Shown: in pieces, positions 6,748 to 14,036 of the stretch
How the letters are laid out: each line of letters starts with the position of its first letter
How positions within the stretch are numbered: position 1 is the first letter of the stretch
Assembly (NCBI GenBank): GCA_009772935.1
Contig: WOUR01000038.1
Location: 1 to 50,332, forward strand
Source: Rhodospirillaceae bacterium
GTDB taxonomy: Bacteria > Pseudomonadota > Alphaproteobacteria > Reyranellales > Reyranellaceae
Reading direction: 5' to 3'
DNA length: 50,332 bases
Translations under genes and position numbers: made by a program
The notes under the pieces: generated by a model
Database searches by the model: none
Seen by the model: only the letters and a program-made list of their open reading frames with translations
Told to the model about the DNA's origin: nothing

Positions 6748-6976
6748 TCGTGACGCCGAAGCGCTGAGCGATCACCCCGTCTTCTTGTTGAGCACGCCGA
6801 AGCGATCCTTCGGCGCCTTCTCTCGTGCCGCGGGCCCGTAGGTTCCCATCTCGATGCGGTGCGGGATGGTCAGCATATAGTTCTTGAAGGCGTTCTCCAT
6901 CGCCTGCCGCCAGCCCTGCGCGTCCTGCGTCTCGTTGACCGACGCCTTCGCGAGTTTCAGCGCATAGGGGTCGCGC
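6748..6976. repeat. 229-base direct repeat, right copy
   Basis: Partner of 4735-4963 at a constant offset of 2,013 bases. Its first 21 bases still encode the last residues of the DUF4198 protein (VTPKR and stop), although the rest of that gene is absent here. The remainder is the 3' end of the intact hydratase-like gene. Confidence 0.92.
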
Positions 6977-7602
6977 TCGGCGATTCTCTGCGCGAGCGCC
7001 ATCGTCTCGGCCTCGAGCCTGTCGCGCGGGACGACGCGGTTCAGGAGGCCTGCCTTCTCGGCGTCGGCGGCGCTGATGAAATCGCCGGTGAACAGGTATT
7101 CCTTGGTCTTGCGCGGACCGAAGTCCCACGGCATCGAGAAATACTGCACGTGGCTGCCGCCCCACTTCACGGCGCGGTCGGCAAACTGGGCGTCCTCGCT
7201 GGCGACGATGATGTCGCAGGCCGAGGCGACCATCATGCCGCCCATGATGCAGTAGCCTTGGACCTGCGCGATGGTGGGCTTCGGCAGGTCGCGCCAGCGC
7301 ATCGTGTTCTCGAAGAAGCGTTCCCAGAGGCGGCGATACTCGCCTTTGAAGCCGGGCTCCAGCGGCGTCTTCTTCTGGTCCTCCATCTCGTGCGGGCTGC
7401 CGAGATCGTGGCCGGCGGAGAAGTGCTTGCCGGCGCCGGCCAGGATGATGACCCGCACGTCGCTGTCCCTGACCGCGCCGGCGAAGGCGTCGTCGAGCTC
7501 CTCGAGCAGGATGCGGCTCTGCGCGTTCAGAACCTCCGGCCGGTTGGTCGTGATCTTGAGGACGGGCCCGGTGCGTTCGGTCAGAAGCGTCGAATAGGTC
7601 AT
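6772..7602 (-). CDS. enoyl-CoA hydratase/isomerase family protein
   Basis: A 276-residue crotonase-fold enzyme. The oxyanion-hole segments are GKHFSAGHDL and GYCIMGGMMVASACD. The second catalytic glutamate position is kept (KEYLFTG), but the first is not: AQFADRAVKWGG aligns an Ala where rat crotonase has Glu144. True 2-enoyl-CoA hydration is therefore uncertain, and isomerase, hydrolase or another CoA-ester reaction is possible. The start overlaps the stop of the upstream amidohydrolase gene (ATGA), so the two are translationally coupled and probably act in one degradation route. The 3' end forms the right-hand copy of the 229-base repeat. Confidence 0.88.
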   Translation of the reverse strand: MTYSTLLTERTGPVLKITTNRPEVLNAQSRILLEELDDAFAGAVRDSDVRVIILAGAGKHFSAGHDLGSPHEMEDQKKTPLEPGFKGEYRRLWERFFENTMRWRDLPKPTIAQVQGYCIMGGMMVASACDIIVASEDAQFADRAVKWGGSHVQYFSMPWDFGPRKTKEYLFTGDFISAADAEKAGLLNRVVPRDRLEAETMALAQRIAERDPYALKLAKASVNETQDAQGWRQAMENAFKNYMLTIPHRIEMGTYGPAAREKAPKDRFGVLNKKTG

Positions 7603-8780
7603 GCGGCTGCCTGTACGGGGTGGCGGAGTTCGGGCGCGAGACCGGCGCCCATCAGGTCGATGAAGTTGTCGCAATAGAAGCGCTGCTTCTGCGCCTCCGT
7701 GGTGCCGGCCTTCTCCATCGACGCCTCGAAGCGCTTGATGGGATGGCGGCCGCCCTCGACATGCGGATAGTCCGAGGAGAAGAGGCACACGTCGTCGCCG
7801 GTGTTGGCGATGATCCAGCCGGTATCCTCGTGCGGGTAGGGCGTGACGCGCACCTGGCGCTGCACGAACTCGCTGGGCTTCAGCGACATCTTCTGCAGCC
7901 GCTCCTCGTTGCGGTAGAAGGCATTGTGCGCACTGTCCATGTTGCGCATCCAGCCCGGCACCCAGGACGCGCCCTGCTCGATGACGCCGAACTTCAGCGC
8001 GGGGAAGCGGTCGAGAACGCGGTCGACGACCAGTGCCGTCAGCGCCTTCATCGGCGGATAAGCGATCGCCATGTAGTCGATCGACTTGAAATTGTCGTCG
8101 CCGCCGTGGAAGTCGGGCACCGGTGGCAGGCCGTTGTTGAAGTAGGCCTCCTCCAGCAGCTTGCCGCCGCCGCCGACATGGAGAACGATCGGCAGGCCGG
8201 CTTCCTGCGCGACCGCCCATAGCGGATCGAGTCCGATATGGCTGGGCGAATGGCCGTCGGGACAACGCGACGGGATCATCAGCGCCTTGGCGCCCAATTC
8301 GATCGCCTCGCGCGCCGCCCGCGCTGTACGTTCGAAATCGACCAGCGGCACGTAACCGGTCGGCAGCAGGCGCCGGTCGACGGAGCAGAACTCGACCATG
8401 TGGCGCGTATGGGCGCGCGCCACGGCATAGGTCAGCTCGACGTCCTTACCGCCTTCCAGTACCGACGAGTAGTTGAGCAGCGCCGTGGTGAACATGAGCT
8501 GGCTGGCGAAGCCCAGCAGGTCGATCGAACGCGGACGGTCCTGGCGGCTCGACGCACCGAGCGCCTCCCAGTTCTTGCGCAGCATGATCTGCGCGTCGTC
8601 GAATTCCTGTCCCGGATCGGCCTTGAGGCGTGTGCTGTGGAAACCCTCGTGGCGCGGGAAGAGGACCTGGTCGGTGACCGCGCCGCGATGCCGGGCCTCC
8701 AGATAGTTCTCCAGGAATCCTGGCACTTCCATGATGTGCGCATCGGCGTCGTGAATGACGCGGCCGCTGGCGTAGGGCAT
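7599..8780 (-). CDS. amidohydrolase family 2 protein (ACMSD-like)
   Basis: A 393-residue metal-dependent TIM-barrel hydrolase or decarboxylase of the amidohydrolase-2 type. The N-terminal metal motif appears as HDADAHIMEV; a strand-end histidine follows in LPIVLHVGGGG, and the closing acidic motif is FSSDYPHVEGG, typical of this family. Characterised relatives decarboxylate or hydrolyse aromatic and unsaturated acids. GGAGAGGAGACG precedes the ATG at 8780. It is translationally coupled to the crotonase-fold gene downstream and divergent from an FAH-type hydratase gene 42 bases away. Together they resemble a small ring- or acid-degradation module (inference). An open frame continues far upstream to 10301 but is antisense to two clear genes. 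Confidence 0.88.
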   Translation of the reverse strand: MPYASGRVIHDADAHIMEVPGFLENYLEARHRGAVTDQVLFPRHEGFHSTRLKADPGQEFDDAQIMLRKNWEALGASSRQDRPRSIDLLGFASQLMFTTALLNYSSVLEGGKDVELTYAVARAHTRHMVEFCSVDRRLLPTGYVPLVDFERTARAAREAIELGAKALMIPSRCPDGHSPSHIGLDPLWAVAQEAGLPIVLHVGGGGKLLEEAYFNNGLPPVPDFHGGDDNFKSIDYMAIAYPPMKALTALVVDRVLDRFPALKFGVIEQGASWVPGWMRNMDSAHNAFYRNEERLQKMSLKPSEFVQRQVRVTPYPHEDTGWIIANTGDDVCLFSSDYPHVEGGRHPIKRFEASMEKAGTTEAQKQRFYCDNFIDLMGAGLAPELRHPVQAAA

Positions 8781-8822
8781 CGTCTCCTCTCCATTTTCCT
8801 TGTCATTTTGCGAGAGCTTAGC

Positions 8823-9566
8823 ATGAGCCAGGACATTTCCCACGCGGTGCGGACCCTCCTCGACGCGCGCCGCACGGGCCGCCAGGCGACCCCGCCCTTC
8901 GTCTTGAAGGACCGCGCGGCGGTCTATGCGGTCCAGGACGGTGTCGCGGCGGCCACCGGCCCGGTGGCGGGCTGGAAGGTCGGTGCCCGCACGCCGACCG
9001 CCGAGCCCAATCCCGCGCCGCTGCTGGCCGGCGCGCTGGTGCCGTCGCCCGCGCGCTTCGACGGCAGGGCGATGCACATGATCGGCGTCGAGGTCGAGAT
9101 CTCCTTCCACATCGTGCGCGACATCGAAGGCCGCGCAGCCCCGGTCGAGCGCGAGGAAGCGCTTGCGGCGGTGGGCGATGCCTTCGTCGGCATGGAGATC
9201 GTCGACACGCGTCTGGCGGATTTCAGGAACGCAGATCCCGAATGGCTGCTGGCCGACAACCAGATGAACCACGCGCTTGTGGTCGGCGATCCGATCGGCA
9301 ACTGGAAGTCGCTCGACTGGCCGAAGCTGCAGGTGAGGCTCGTCGTCGACGGCACGACGATCGTCGACCAGCAGGGCGGCCTCGGCGCCATCGATCCGGT
9401 GCGCCCGCTCGCCTGGATGATCGATCACGCCGTCCGCCATCGCGGCGGCCTTCGCGCGGGGCAGGCGATCACCACCGGCTCGTGGACCGGTCTCCTCTAC
9501 TTCCCACCGGGCTCTCACGCGCGCGGCGAGTTCGTGGGCCTCGGTGCCGTCGAGGCGAGTGTCTGA
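8823..9566 (+). CDS. 2-keto-4-pentenoate hydratase-like protein (FAH superfamily)
   Basis: 247 residues, matching the length of MhpD/XylJ-type hydratases. Recognisable are AGWKVGARTP near residue 50, GVEVEISFHI (metal-binding E-x-E), and the late GAIDPVRPLAWM and TTGSWTGLLYFPPG, the family's substrate-site region. It would hydrate 2-hydroxypenta-2,4-dienoate-type products of meta-cleavage, or a related enol acid. It is divergently transcribed from the amidohydrolase gene with a very short intergenic space, suggesting shared control. No dioxygenase gene is present in the window, so the real substrate is open. Confidence 0.85.
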   Translation: MSQDISHAVRTLLDARRTGRQATPPFVLKDRAAVYAVQDGVAAATGPVAGWKVGARTPTAEPNPAPLLAGALVPSPARFDGRAMHMIGVEVEISFHIVRDIEGRAAPVEREEALAAVGDAFVGMEIVDTRLADFRNADPEWLLADNQMNHALVVGDPIGNWKSLDWPKLQVRLVVDGTTIVDQQGGLGAIDPVRPLAWMIDHAVRHRGGLRAGQAITTGSWTGLLYFPPGSHARGEFVGLGAVEASV

Positions 9567-9572
9567 CGCCTT

Positions 9573-9659
9573 GTCATCCTGAGCGCAGCGAAGGAACTCA
9601 CGCCCGCCAGGGAATCCGATGGTCGGTGCGCCAGGTCCTTCGCTCACGCTCAGGACGAC
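9573..9659. repeat. dispersed repeat element with TCATCCTGAGCG ends
   Basis: GTCATCCTGAGCGCAGCGAA plus GGA (9573-9595) faces its near-complement TCCTTCGCTCACGCTCAGGA plus CGAC (9636-9659). This wording is a familiar intergenic repeat in proteobacterial genomes. It fills most of the 156-base gap before the MFS gene, where no promoter is obvious. Confidence 0.7.
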
Positions 9660-9722
9660 CGGTGACGACGCTTCGGCCGCAGCCGTAGCAACGGCGTACC
9701 TGCTGGCGGCAGTGTCCGCCGC

Positions 9723-10958
9723 ATGACAAGTCTTGCTTCTCCCGCGCCCTTCTTCGGCCGCCGCGTCGTCGCGGCTGCGTTCGTGCTCGCCATGTTCGGC
9801 TGGGGCCTCGGCTTCTATGGGCCGCCCGTCTATCTCCAGTCGGTGCGCGAGATGCGGGCCTGGTCGCTCGTATTGGTCTCGTCCGCCGTCACCCTTCATT
9901 TCCTGGTAGGCGCGCTCGTGGTCGCCAACCTGCCCTTGCTCTATCGCCGCTTCGGCCTGCCGGCGGTCACCAAGGCCGGCGCCGTGCTGCTGGCGCTCGG
10001 TGTGCTCGGATGGGCAGTGGCGCGCGAGCCGTGGCAGCTCCTGCTGGTCACGTTCCTGAGCGGCGCCGGCTGGGTGGCGATGGGCGCCGCCGCGGTCAAC
10101 GCCATCGTGGCGCCGTGGTACGCGGTGCGCCGGCCAGCGGCGCTGTCGATGGCCTATAACGGCGCGAGCATCGGCGGTGTCGTCTTCTCGCCGCTGTGGG
10201 TCGCGGCCATCGCCGCGTTCGGCTTTCCGATCGCGGCGACGGTCATCGGTGCGATCATGATCGTCACCGTCTGGTTCCTCGCCGATCGCGTCTTTGCCCA
10301 TACACCGCAGTCGCTGGGCCAGGTCCAGGACGGCGAGAACCTGACGCCCGCCGCCGGTACAGCTATTGCAGCGGGGCGTACCCTGCCGGGCGCCCTGCTA
10401 TGGCGCGACGGTCGCTTCCTCACCCTGGCCGCGGCGATGGCGCTCGGCCTGTTCGCGCAGATCGGCCTGATCGCCCATCTCTTCTCGCTGCTGGTGCCGG
10501 TGTTCGGCGGACCGGCAGCCGGCATTCTCATGGGCCTGGCGACGGCGGCGGCGATCGCGGGCCGGACGCTGGTAGGCTGGCTGATGCCGCAGGGCAGCGA
10601 CCGGCGGCTGGTCGCCTGCCTCAGTCACGTCGTGCAGATCGCGGGATCGCTGGCGCTGCTGTGCGCCGCTGGAACGGACGCGGTGCTCCTGGTGGCGGGG
10701 GTGCTGTTGTTCGGCGCCGGGATCGGCAACACGACGTCACTGCCGCCGCTGATCGCGCAGGTCGAATTCGGCAAGGCCGACGTTCAGCGCGTCGTGCCGT
10801 TGATCGTGGCGATCGGTCAGGGAACCTATGCATTCGCGCCGGCTGCGTTCGGCTGGCTGCGGACGCTGTCACCGGCGGAAGGGATGCCGGTGTTCGTCGC
10901 GGCCGCCCTGATCCAGGCGGCCGCGATCGCACTCTTCCTCGTCGGAAGACGTATCTAG
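9723..10958 (+). CDS. MFS transporter
   Basis: 411 residues with about twelve hydrophobic helices in two sets of six. The central polar loop (FAHTPQSLGQVQDGEN and on) is at about residues 195-220. Short GxxxDRR-like loops are replaced by RRFGLPAVTK between helices 2 and 3 and by MPQGSDRR between helices 8 and 9, consistent with the oxalate/formate- or monocarboxylate-carrier branch. The substrate is probably a small organic acid handled by the neighbouring hydratase and amidohydrolase genes (inference from location only). The ATG at 9723 lies just after the dispersed repeat. Confidence 0.87.
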   Translation: MTSLASPAPFFGRRVVAAAFVLAMFGWGLGFYGPPVYLQSVREMRAWSLVLVSSAVTLHFLVGALVVANLPLLYRRFGLPAVTKAGAVLLALGVLGWAVAREPWQLLLVTFLSGAGWVAMGAAAVNAIVAPWYAVRRPAALSMAYNGASIGGVVFSPLWVAAIAAFGFPIAATVIGAIMIVTVWFLADRVFAHTPQSLGQVQDGENLTPAAGTAIAAGRTLPGALLWRDGRFLTLAAAMALGLFAQIGLIAHLFSLLVPVFGGPAAGILMGLATAAAIAGRTLVGWLMPQGSDRRLVACLSHVVQIAGSLALLCAAGTDAVLLVAGVLLFGAGIGNTTSLPPLIAQVEFGKADVQRVVPLIVAIGQGTYAFAPAAFGWLRTLSPAEGMPVFVAAALIQAAAIALFLVGRRI

Positions 10959-10965
10959 CCTTGGC

Positions 10966-11370
10966 CTAGTAGTACCAGCCGGGATACGGGTAACCGCCCC
11001 AGGGGCCCCAATCCCAGTCGTTCATCGCGTTCTCGTCGGCCGTCATCTGCTGCTCGTCCGCCAGGTTCTTCTGGAAGACGTTGTTGCGATAGGTGCCGTA
11101 GGCCGCCGAGTTGCCGACATAGATGCACACGCAGACCGTCGGATCCGGATAGACGTAGAACACCTGGCCGTTCTTGATCTCGCGCGAGAACTTGTGCGGC
11201 GGCAGGTTCTTGAACGCCGCCTGGCGCTGCGGCGTGTTCGCGGGCACGAACTTGAAGCCCGCCGCCACCATCATGTCTTCCTTGTTCGCGATCACCTGCT
11301 GCGGGTTCTGGCAGGCGGCGACGGCAGCGCCCATTCCAAGAACCAAAGAGAGAGTGGCAATCCGCTTCAT
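10966..11370 (-). CDS. hypothetical lipoprotein
   Basis: A 134-residue exported protein. The signal ends in a lipobox (AAVAAC, Cys20), so it is probably an outer- or inner-membrane lipoprotein. The middle contains KNGQVFYVYPDPTVCVCIYV with a CxC pair, and the tail is rich in Trp, Gly, Tyr and Pro (WDWGPWGGYPYPGWYY). A GGAGG site precedes the ATG. No function is known to me. It is convergent with the MFS gene, the stops being 7 bases apart. Confidence 0.82.
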   Translation of the reverse strand: MKRIATLSLVLGMGAAVAACQNPQQVIANKEDMMVAAGFKFVPANTPQRQAAFKNLPPHKFSREIKNGQVFYVYPDPTVCVCIYVGNSAAYGTYRNNVFQKNLADEQQMTADENAMNDWDWGPWGGYPYPGWYY

Positions 11371-11395
11371 CTACGTCCTCCGTATCATTCCTCTG

Positions 11396-12184
11396 TCAGG
11401 CGCCTGACCATTTGGGTGCCCGCTTTCCCAGGAAGGCCGCCATGCCCTCGCGGAAGTCGGCGCTACCGTAAGCCAGTCTGACGAGATCGTCGATGTTCTC
11501 GTCGCCCAGGCGCGCCTGCAGGCGCCGCAGCGCCTCCTTGGTGACCTGCATCGTGAGGGGGGCATGTCCGGCGACAATATTGGCCAGTTCGTCGGCACGG
11601 GCGAGGAGGGTGGCCTGGTCGGGTAGCAACTCGCTGATCAGGCCGCAGGCCAGTGCTGCCGGCGCGTCCATGAGCTTGGCCAGCAGCACCATCTCCTTGA
11701 CCCGCTGGGGGCCGATGAGGGCCGCCAGCCGGGCATAGTTGGCCATCGACAGGCAGTTGCCGAGGGTGCGCGCGATCGGAAAGCCGAACTGGGCGCTGGC
11801 CGACCCGATCCTCAGGTCGCAGACCGCCGCGATCGCCGCGCCGCCGCCGGTGCAGAAGCCGTGGATGGCGGCGATGGTCGGCACTTTGCAGCGCTCGATT
11901 TCGCCCAGGATGCGATCCATCTTGAGTTCGTAGGCGATGCCGTCCTCGCCGCTCTCGAAGCTCTGGAACTGGGCGATGTCGGTGCCGGCCGCAAACGCCT
12001 TGTCGCCACCGCCGGTGACCACCAGGGCGCGGACCTCGCCGGTCTTGCCCACACGGGCGCAGATCTCGGCCAGACCCTCGTACATCGCGAAGGTCAGCGC
12101 GTTGCGGGCCTTGGGCCGGTTGAAGGTCACCCAGCCGATCTCGCCACGCTTCTCGAAAAGCAGTTCTTCGGTCATGTCATCCAA
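11396..12184 (-). CDS. enoyl-CoA hydratase/isomerase family protein
   Basis: A 262-residue crotonase-fold protein (starting at 12175 if the second ATG is used). The oxyanion-hole motifs are DKAFAAGTDIAQF and HGFCTGGGAAIA. Of the two hydratase glutamates, only the second is kept (KEMVLLAK); the first position reads FPIARTLG, without Glu. As in the other crotonase-like protein of this window, classical hydration is uncertain. It shares its upstream region with the divergent carbonic anhydrase gene. No CoA-ligase or dehydrogenase is adjacent. Confidence 0.87.
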   Translation of the reverse strand: MDDMTEELLFEKRGEIGWVTFNRPKARNALTFAMYEGLAEICARVGKTGEVRALVVTGGGDKAFAAGTDIAQFQSFESGEDGIAYELKMDRILGEIERCKVPTIAAIHGFCTGGGAAIAAVCDLRIGSASAQFGFPIARTLGNCLSMANYARLAALIGPQRVKEMVLLAKLMDAPAALACGLISELLPDQATLLARADELANIVAGHAPLTMQVTKEALRRLQARLGDENIDDLVRLAYGSADFREGMAAFLGKRAPKWSGA

Positions 12185-12255
12185 TGTTGCTGGTTTGTGC
12201 GCCGCGACATCATCGTCTATGTCGCCTGGGGCCGCAAACGGGCATAGGCAAGGTC

Positions 12256-12996
12256 ATGGCATTCGAACGGCTTCTCAAGGGCTTCGCGGATTTCCAGGTT
12301 GGTTACTATCGAGAGCATCTCGACCTGTTCGAGAAGCTCGCGACGGAAGGCCAGTCGCCCAAAATCCTGATCATTGGTTGTTCCGACGCCCGGGTCGATC
12401 CGGGCATCCTGACGCAGACCAAGCCGGGCGACATCTTCACGGTGCGCAACGTGGCGGCAATGGTGCCGCCGGCCCAGATTCCTCCCGACGAGCGCCACCA
12501 CGGCACCTCGGCCGCCATCGAGTTCGCCGTCCGCGGCCTCGGCGTCGAACACATCGTCGTTCTGGGCCACGCGCTGTGCGGCGGCATCGGCGCGCTGGTC
12601 GACGGCAGCCGCGGCGCCTATGCCCACTACGACTACCTCTCGACCTGGACCAGCATCGCGCAGGACACGCGCGACCTCGTCGTCGAGGAGCTGAAGGGCC
12701 GGCCGCGCGACGAGGTCGTGCGTGCGGTCGAGCAGGCCGCCGTCGTGAACAGCGTGAGCAACCTGATGGGCTATCGCTGGATCGAGGAGCGCGTGAAGGC
12801 CGGCACGCTGACCCTGCATGCCTGGTGGTTCAACCTGACGCTGGGGCAGCTCTACGCCTTCAATCCCGAGACGCTGAAGTTCGCCGCCGTCGTCGGCATC
12901 AAGCTCGACGGTGCTGTAAACGGGCACACCCCGCTCTCGGCCCTGAAGCCGGAATCCTTTGCCGCGGCGCTCGCCGGCCGGAAGCCGGCTTTCTAG
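12256..12996 (+). CDS. beta-class carbonic anhydrase
   Basis: A 246-residue zinc enzyme interconverting CO2 and bicarbonate. The family motifs are complete: CSDARVDP with Cys42, Asp44 and Arg46, and GHALCGGIGAL with His105 and Cys108, giving the Cys2-His zinc site and the Asp-Arg dyad. Further signature text is GDIFTVRNVAAMVPP and the Gly/Ala-rich SAAIEFAVRGLGV helix. I chose the ATG at 12256; the open frame upstream to 12184 lacks similarity to the family. The gene is monocistronic, divergent from the crotonase-like gene and cytoplasmic (no signal peptide). Confidence 0.93.
   Translation: MAFERLLKGFADFQVGYYREHLDLFEKLATEGQSPKILIIGCSDARVDPGILTQTKPGDIFTVRNVAAMVPPAQIPPDERHHGTSAAIEFAVRGLGVEHIVVLGHALCGGIGALVDGSRGAYAHYDYLSTWTSIAQDTRDLVVEELKGRPRDEVVRAVEQAAVVNSVSNLMGYRWIEERVKAGTLTLHAWWFNLTLGQLYAFNPETLKFAAVVGIKLDGAVNGHTPLSALKPESFAAALAGRKPAF
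12973..12995 (+). terminator. possible terminator overlapping carbonic anhydrase end
   Basis: GCCGGC (12973-12978) pairs with GCCGGC (12984-12989), followed by TTTCT. The stem is short and lies within the last codons, so confidence is modest. Confidence 0.35.
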
Positions 12997-13006
12997 TAAA
13001 TTCGTG

Positions 13007-13027
13007 CTCCCCCGCCAGGCGGGGGAG
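13007..13027. repeat. CTCCCCCG palindrome, copy 1
   Basis: CTCCCCCGCC-A-GGCGGGGGAG, a perfect 10-bp stem. It is one of five similar intergenic palindromes in this window and sits 11 bases after the carbonic anhydrase stop. The rest of 12997-13287 shows no gene. Confidence 0.8.
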
Positions 13028-13287
13028 TGGCCGCAGGCCGGAGGCGGGCAATCCCGATCTGACCTCTCACAATATCAGAAATAGCTCCCTCTCTCCCTTT
13101 CCACTCTCGATGGTCGGCACAAATGAGCAACGGCCCTCGTACGTACAGGTGCCGGCGATAAAGTGCGGACTTGCGCAATAGGATGCCGGCTTGAGGCAAC
13201 TACATGTAATGTTCATGCCGTTTGCGACGCTTTGCCGGCATGCAGTAGGGCATTTGTCTCAACAACCGAACTGTCATCGCTTGAACC

Positions 13288-13716
13288 GTGATTAGAGAAA
13301 ATTGGGTAATTCCGATGAGTGACGGTCATCCTCAACATCCCAAAGGTCGCTGGTTCGACTTCATCGTCGGCGCAGTCGTAGGTGGATTAATTTCCGCAAT
13401 CGCAACTGTCGCTGTAGCTGAAGGCCGCTTCGCGCAGCGATCACCAATAGCCGTCATGGAAGAGCTTGCACGAAATTCGGCCTATCCTCGGTGGGATTTG
13501 ACACATGGAATTTTCGCGATTTTCTCATCGCGTCCAGTGACAGAACAGCTTGGATTGCGATGCCGAGTACAACCCAATGACGGTGACCCAAAAATCTATC
13601 GCATCGACTGTCAACAGAATGACCTATTTTACTCTCCGCTCTCAGTCGGGCGCCCCCGTTTCACGCTGAAAGTATGTGACAGCCAAATTTGCGACTTCGG
13701 TCGCTGGCAACTCTAG
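13288..13716 (+). CDS. hypothetical membrane-anchored protein, low GC
   Basis: 142 residues from a GTG at 13288, or 133 from the ATG at 13315; neither has a convincing ribosome site. One transmembrane helix (WFDFIVGAVVGGLISAIATV, about residues 22-41) is followed by a soluble, presumably periplasmic domain with four Cys in the second half (LGLRCRVQ, YRIDCQQN, LKVCDSQICDFG), a likely disulfide-bonded fold. No family is recognised. Base composition and codon use are well below the GC of the neighbours, and the flanking noncoding DNA is also AT-richer, so this is a probable acquired orphan. Confidence 0.6.
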   Translation: MIRENWVIPMSDGHPQHPKGRWFDFIVGAVVGGLISAIATVAVAEGRFAQRSPIAVMEELARNSAYPRWDLTHGIFAIFSSRPVTEQLGLRCRVQPNDGDPKIYRIDCQQNDLFYSPLSVGRPRFTLKVCDSQICDFGRWQL

Positions 13717-14001
13717 CCGGAAAGATGCGCTGTGGCTGATCCATTTGTTGCTCGTCAGATTGTTCTACGCGCCGTCCAGTCGAGGGTGGGGCGGCTACTA
13801 CGTTCACACTTTCTTGGCGTAACAGGAACTTCTGATCTATCCGCCTGAGGACAACTACACTCGTCCGCGCATGGGTACGATCAAAGAGGAATTGCTTTCT
13901 GCGGGCCCATCCAATGGTCAGGGAAGCGCCTTACTCAATGGATTGCTTCCTGTTGGCAACCAATGGATGGGGTCATCCAGGTACTGGATGTTTAGCGCCG
14001 G
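13717..14001. other. noncoding stretch, lower GC
   Basis: I see no gene between the orphan membrane protein and the aminotransferase. The short open frames here lack ribosome sites and family features. The segment ends at palindrome copy 2. Confidence 0.5.
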
Positions 14002-14024
14002 CCTCCCCCGGTTGACGGGGGAGG
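14002..14024. repeat. CTCCCCCG palindrome, copy 2
   Basis: CCTCCCCCG-GTTGA-CGGGGGAGG, a perfect 9-bp stem with a 5-base loop, located 13 bases beyond the aminotransferase stop codon. Without a T-run it may still act as an mRNA 3'-end stabiliser. Confidence 0.82.
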
Positions 14025-14036
14025 TGGAAGAGATAC

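Noticed and set aside
8781..10301. Upstream extension of the amidohydrolase frame to 10301
   Set aside because: It is antisense to the FAH hydratase and MFS genes, and the translation has no domain. The ATG at 8780 has a strong ribosome site.
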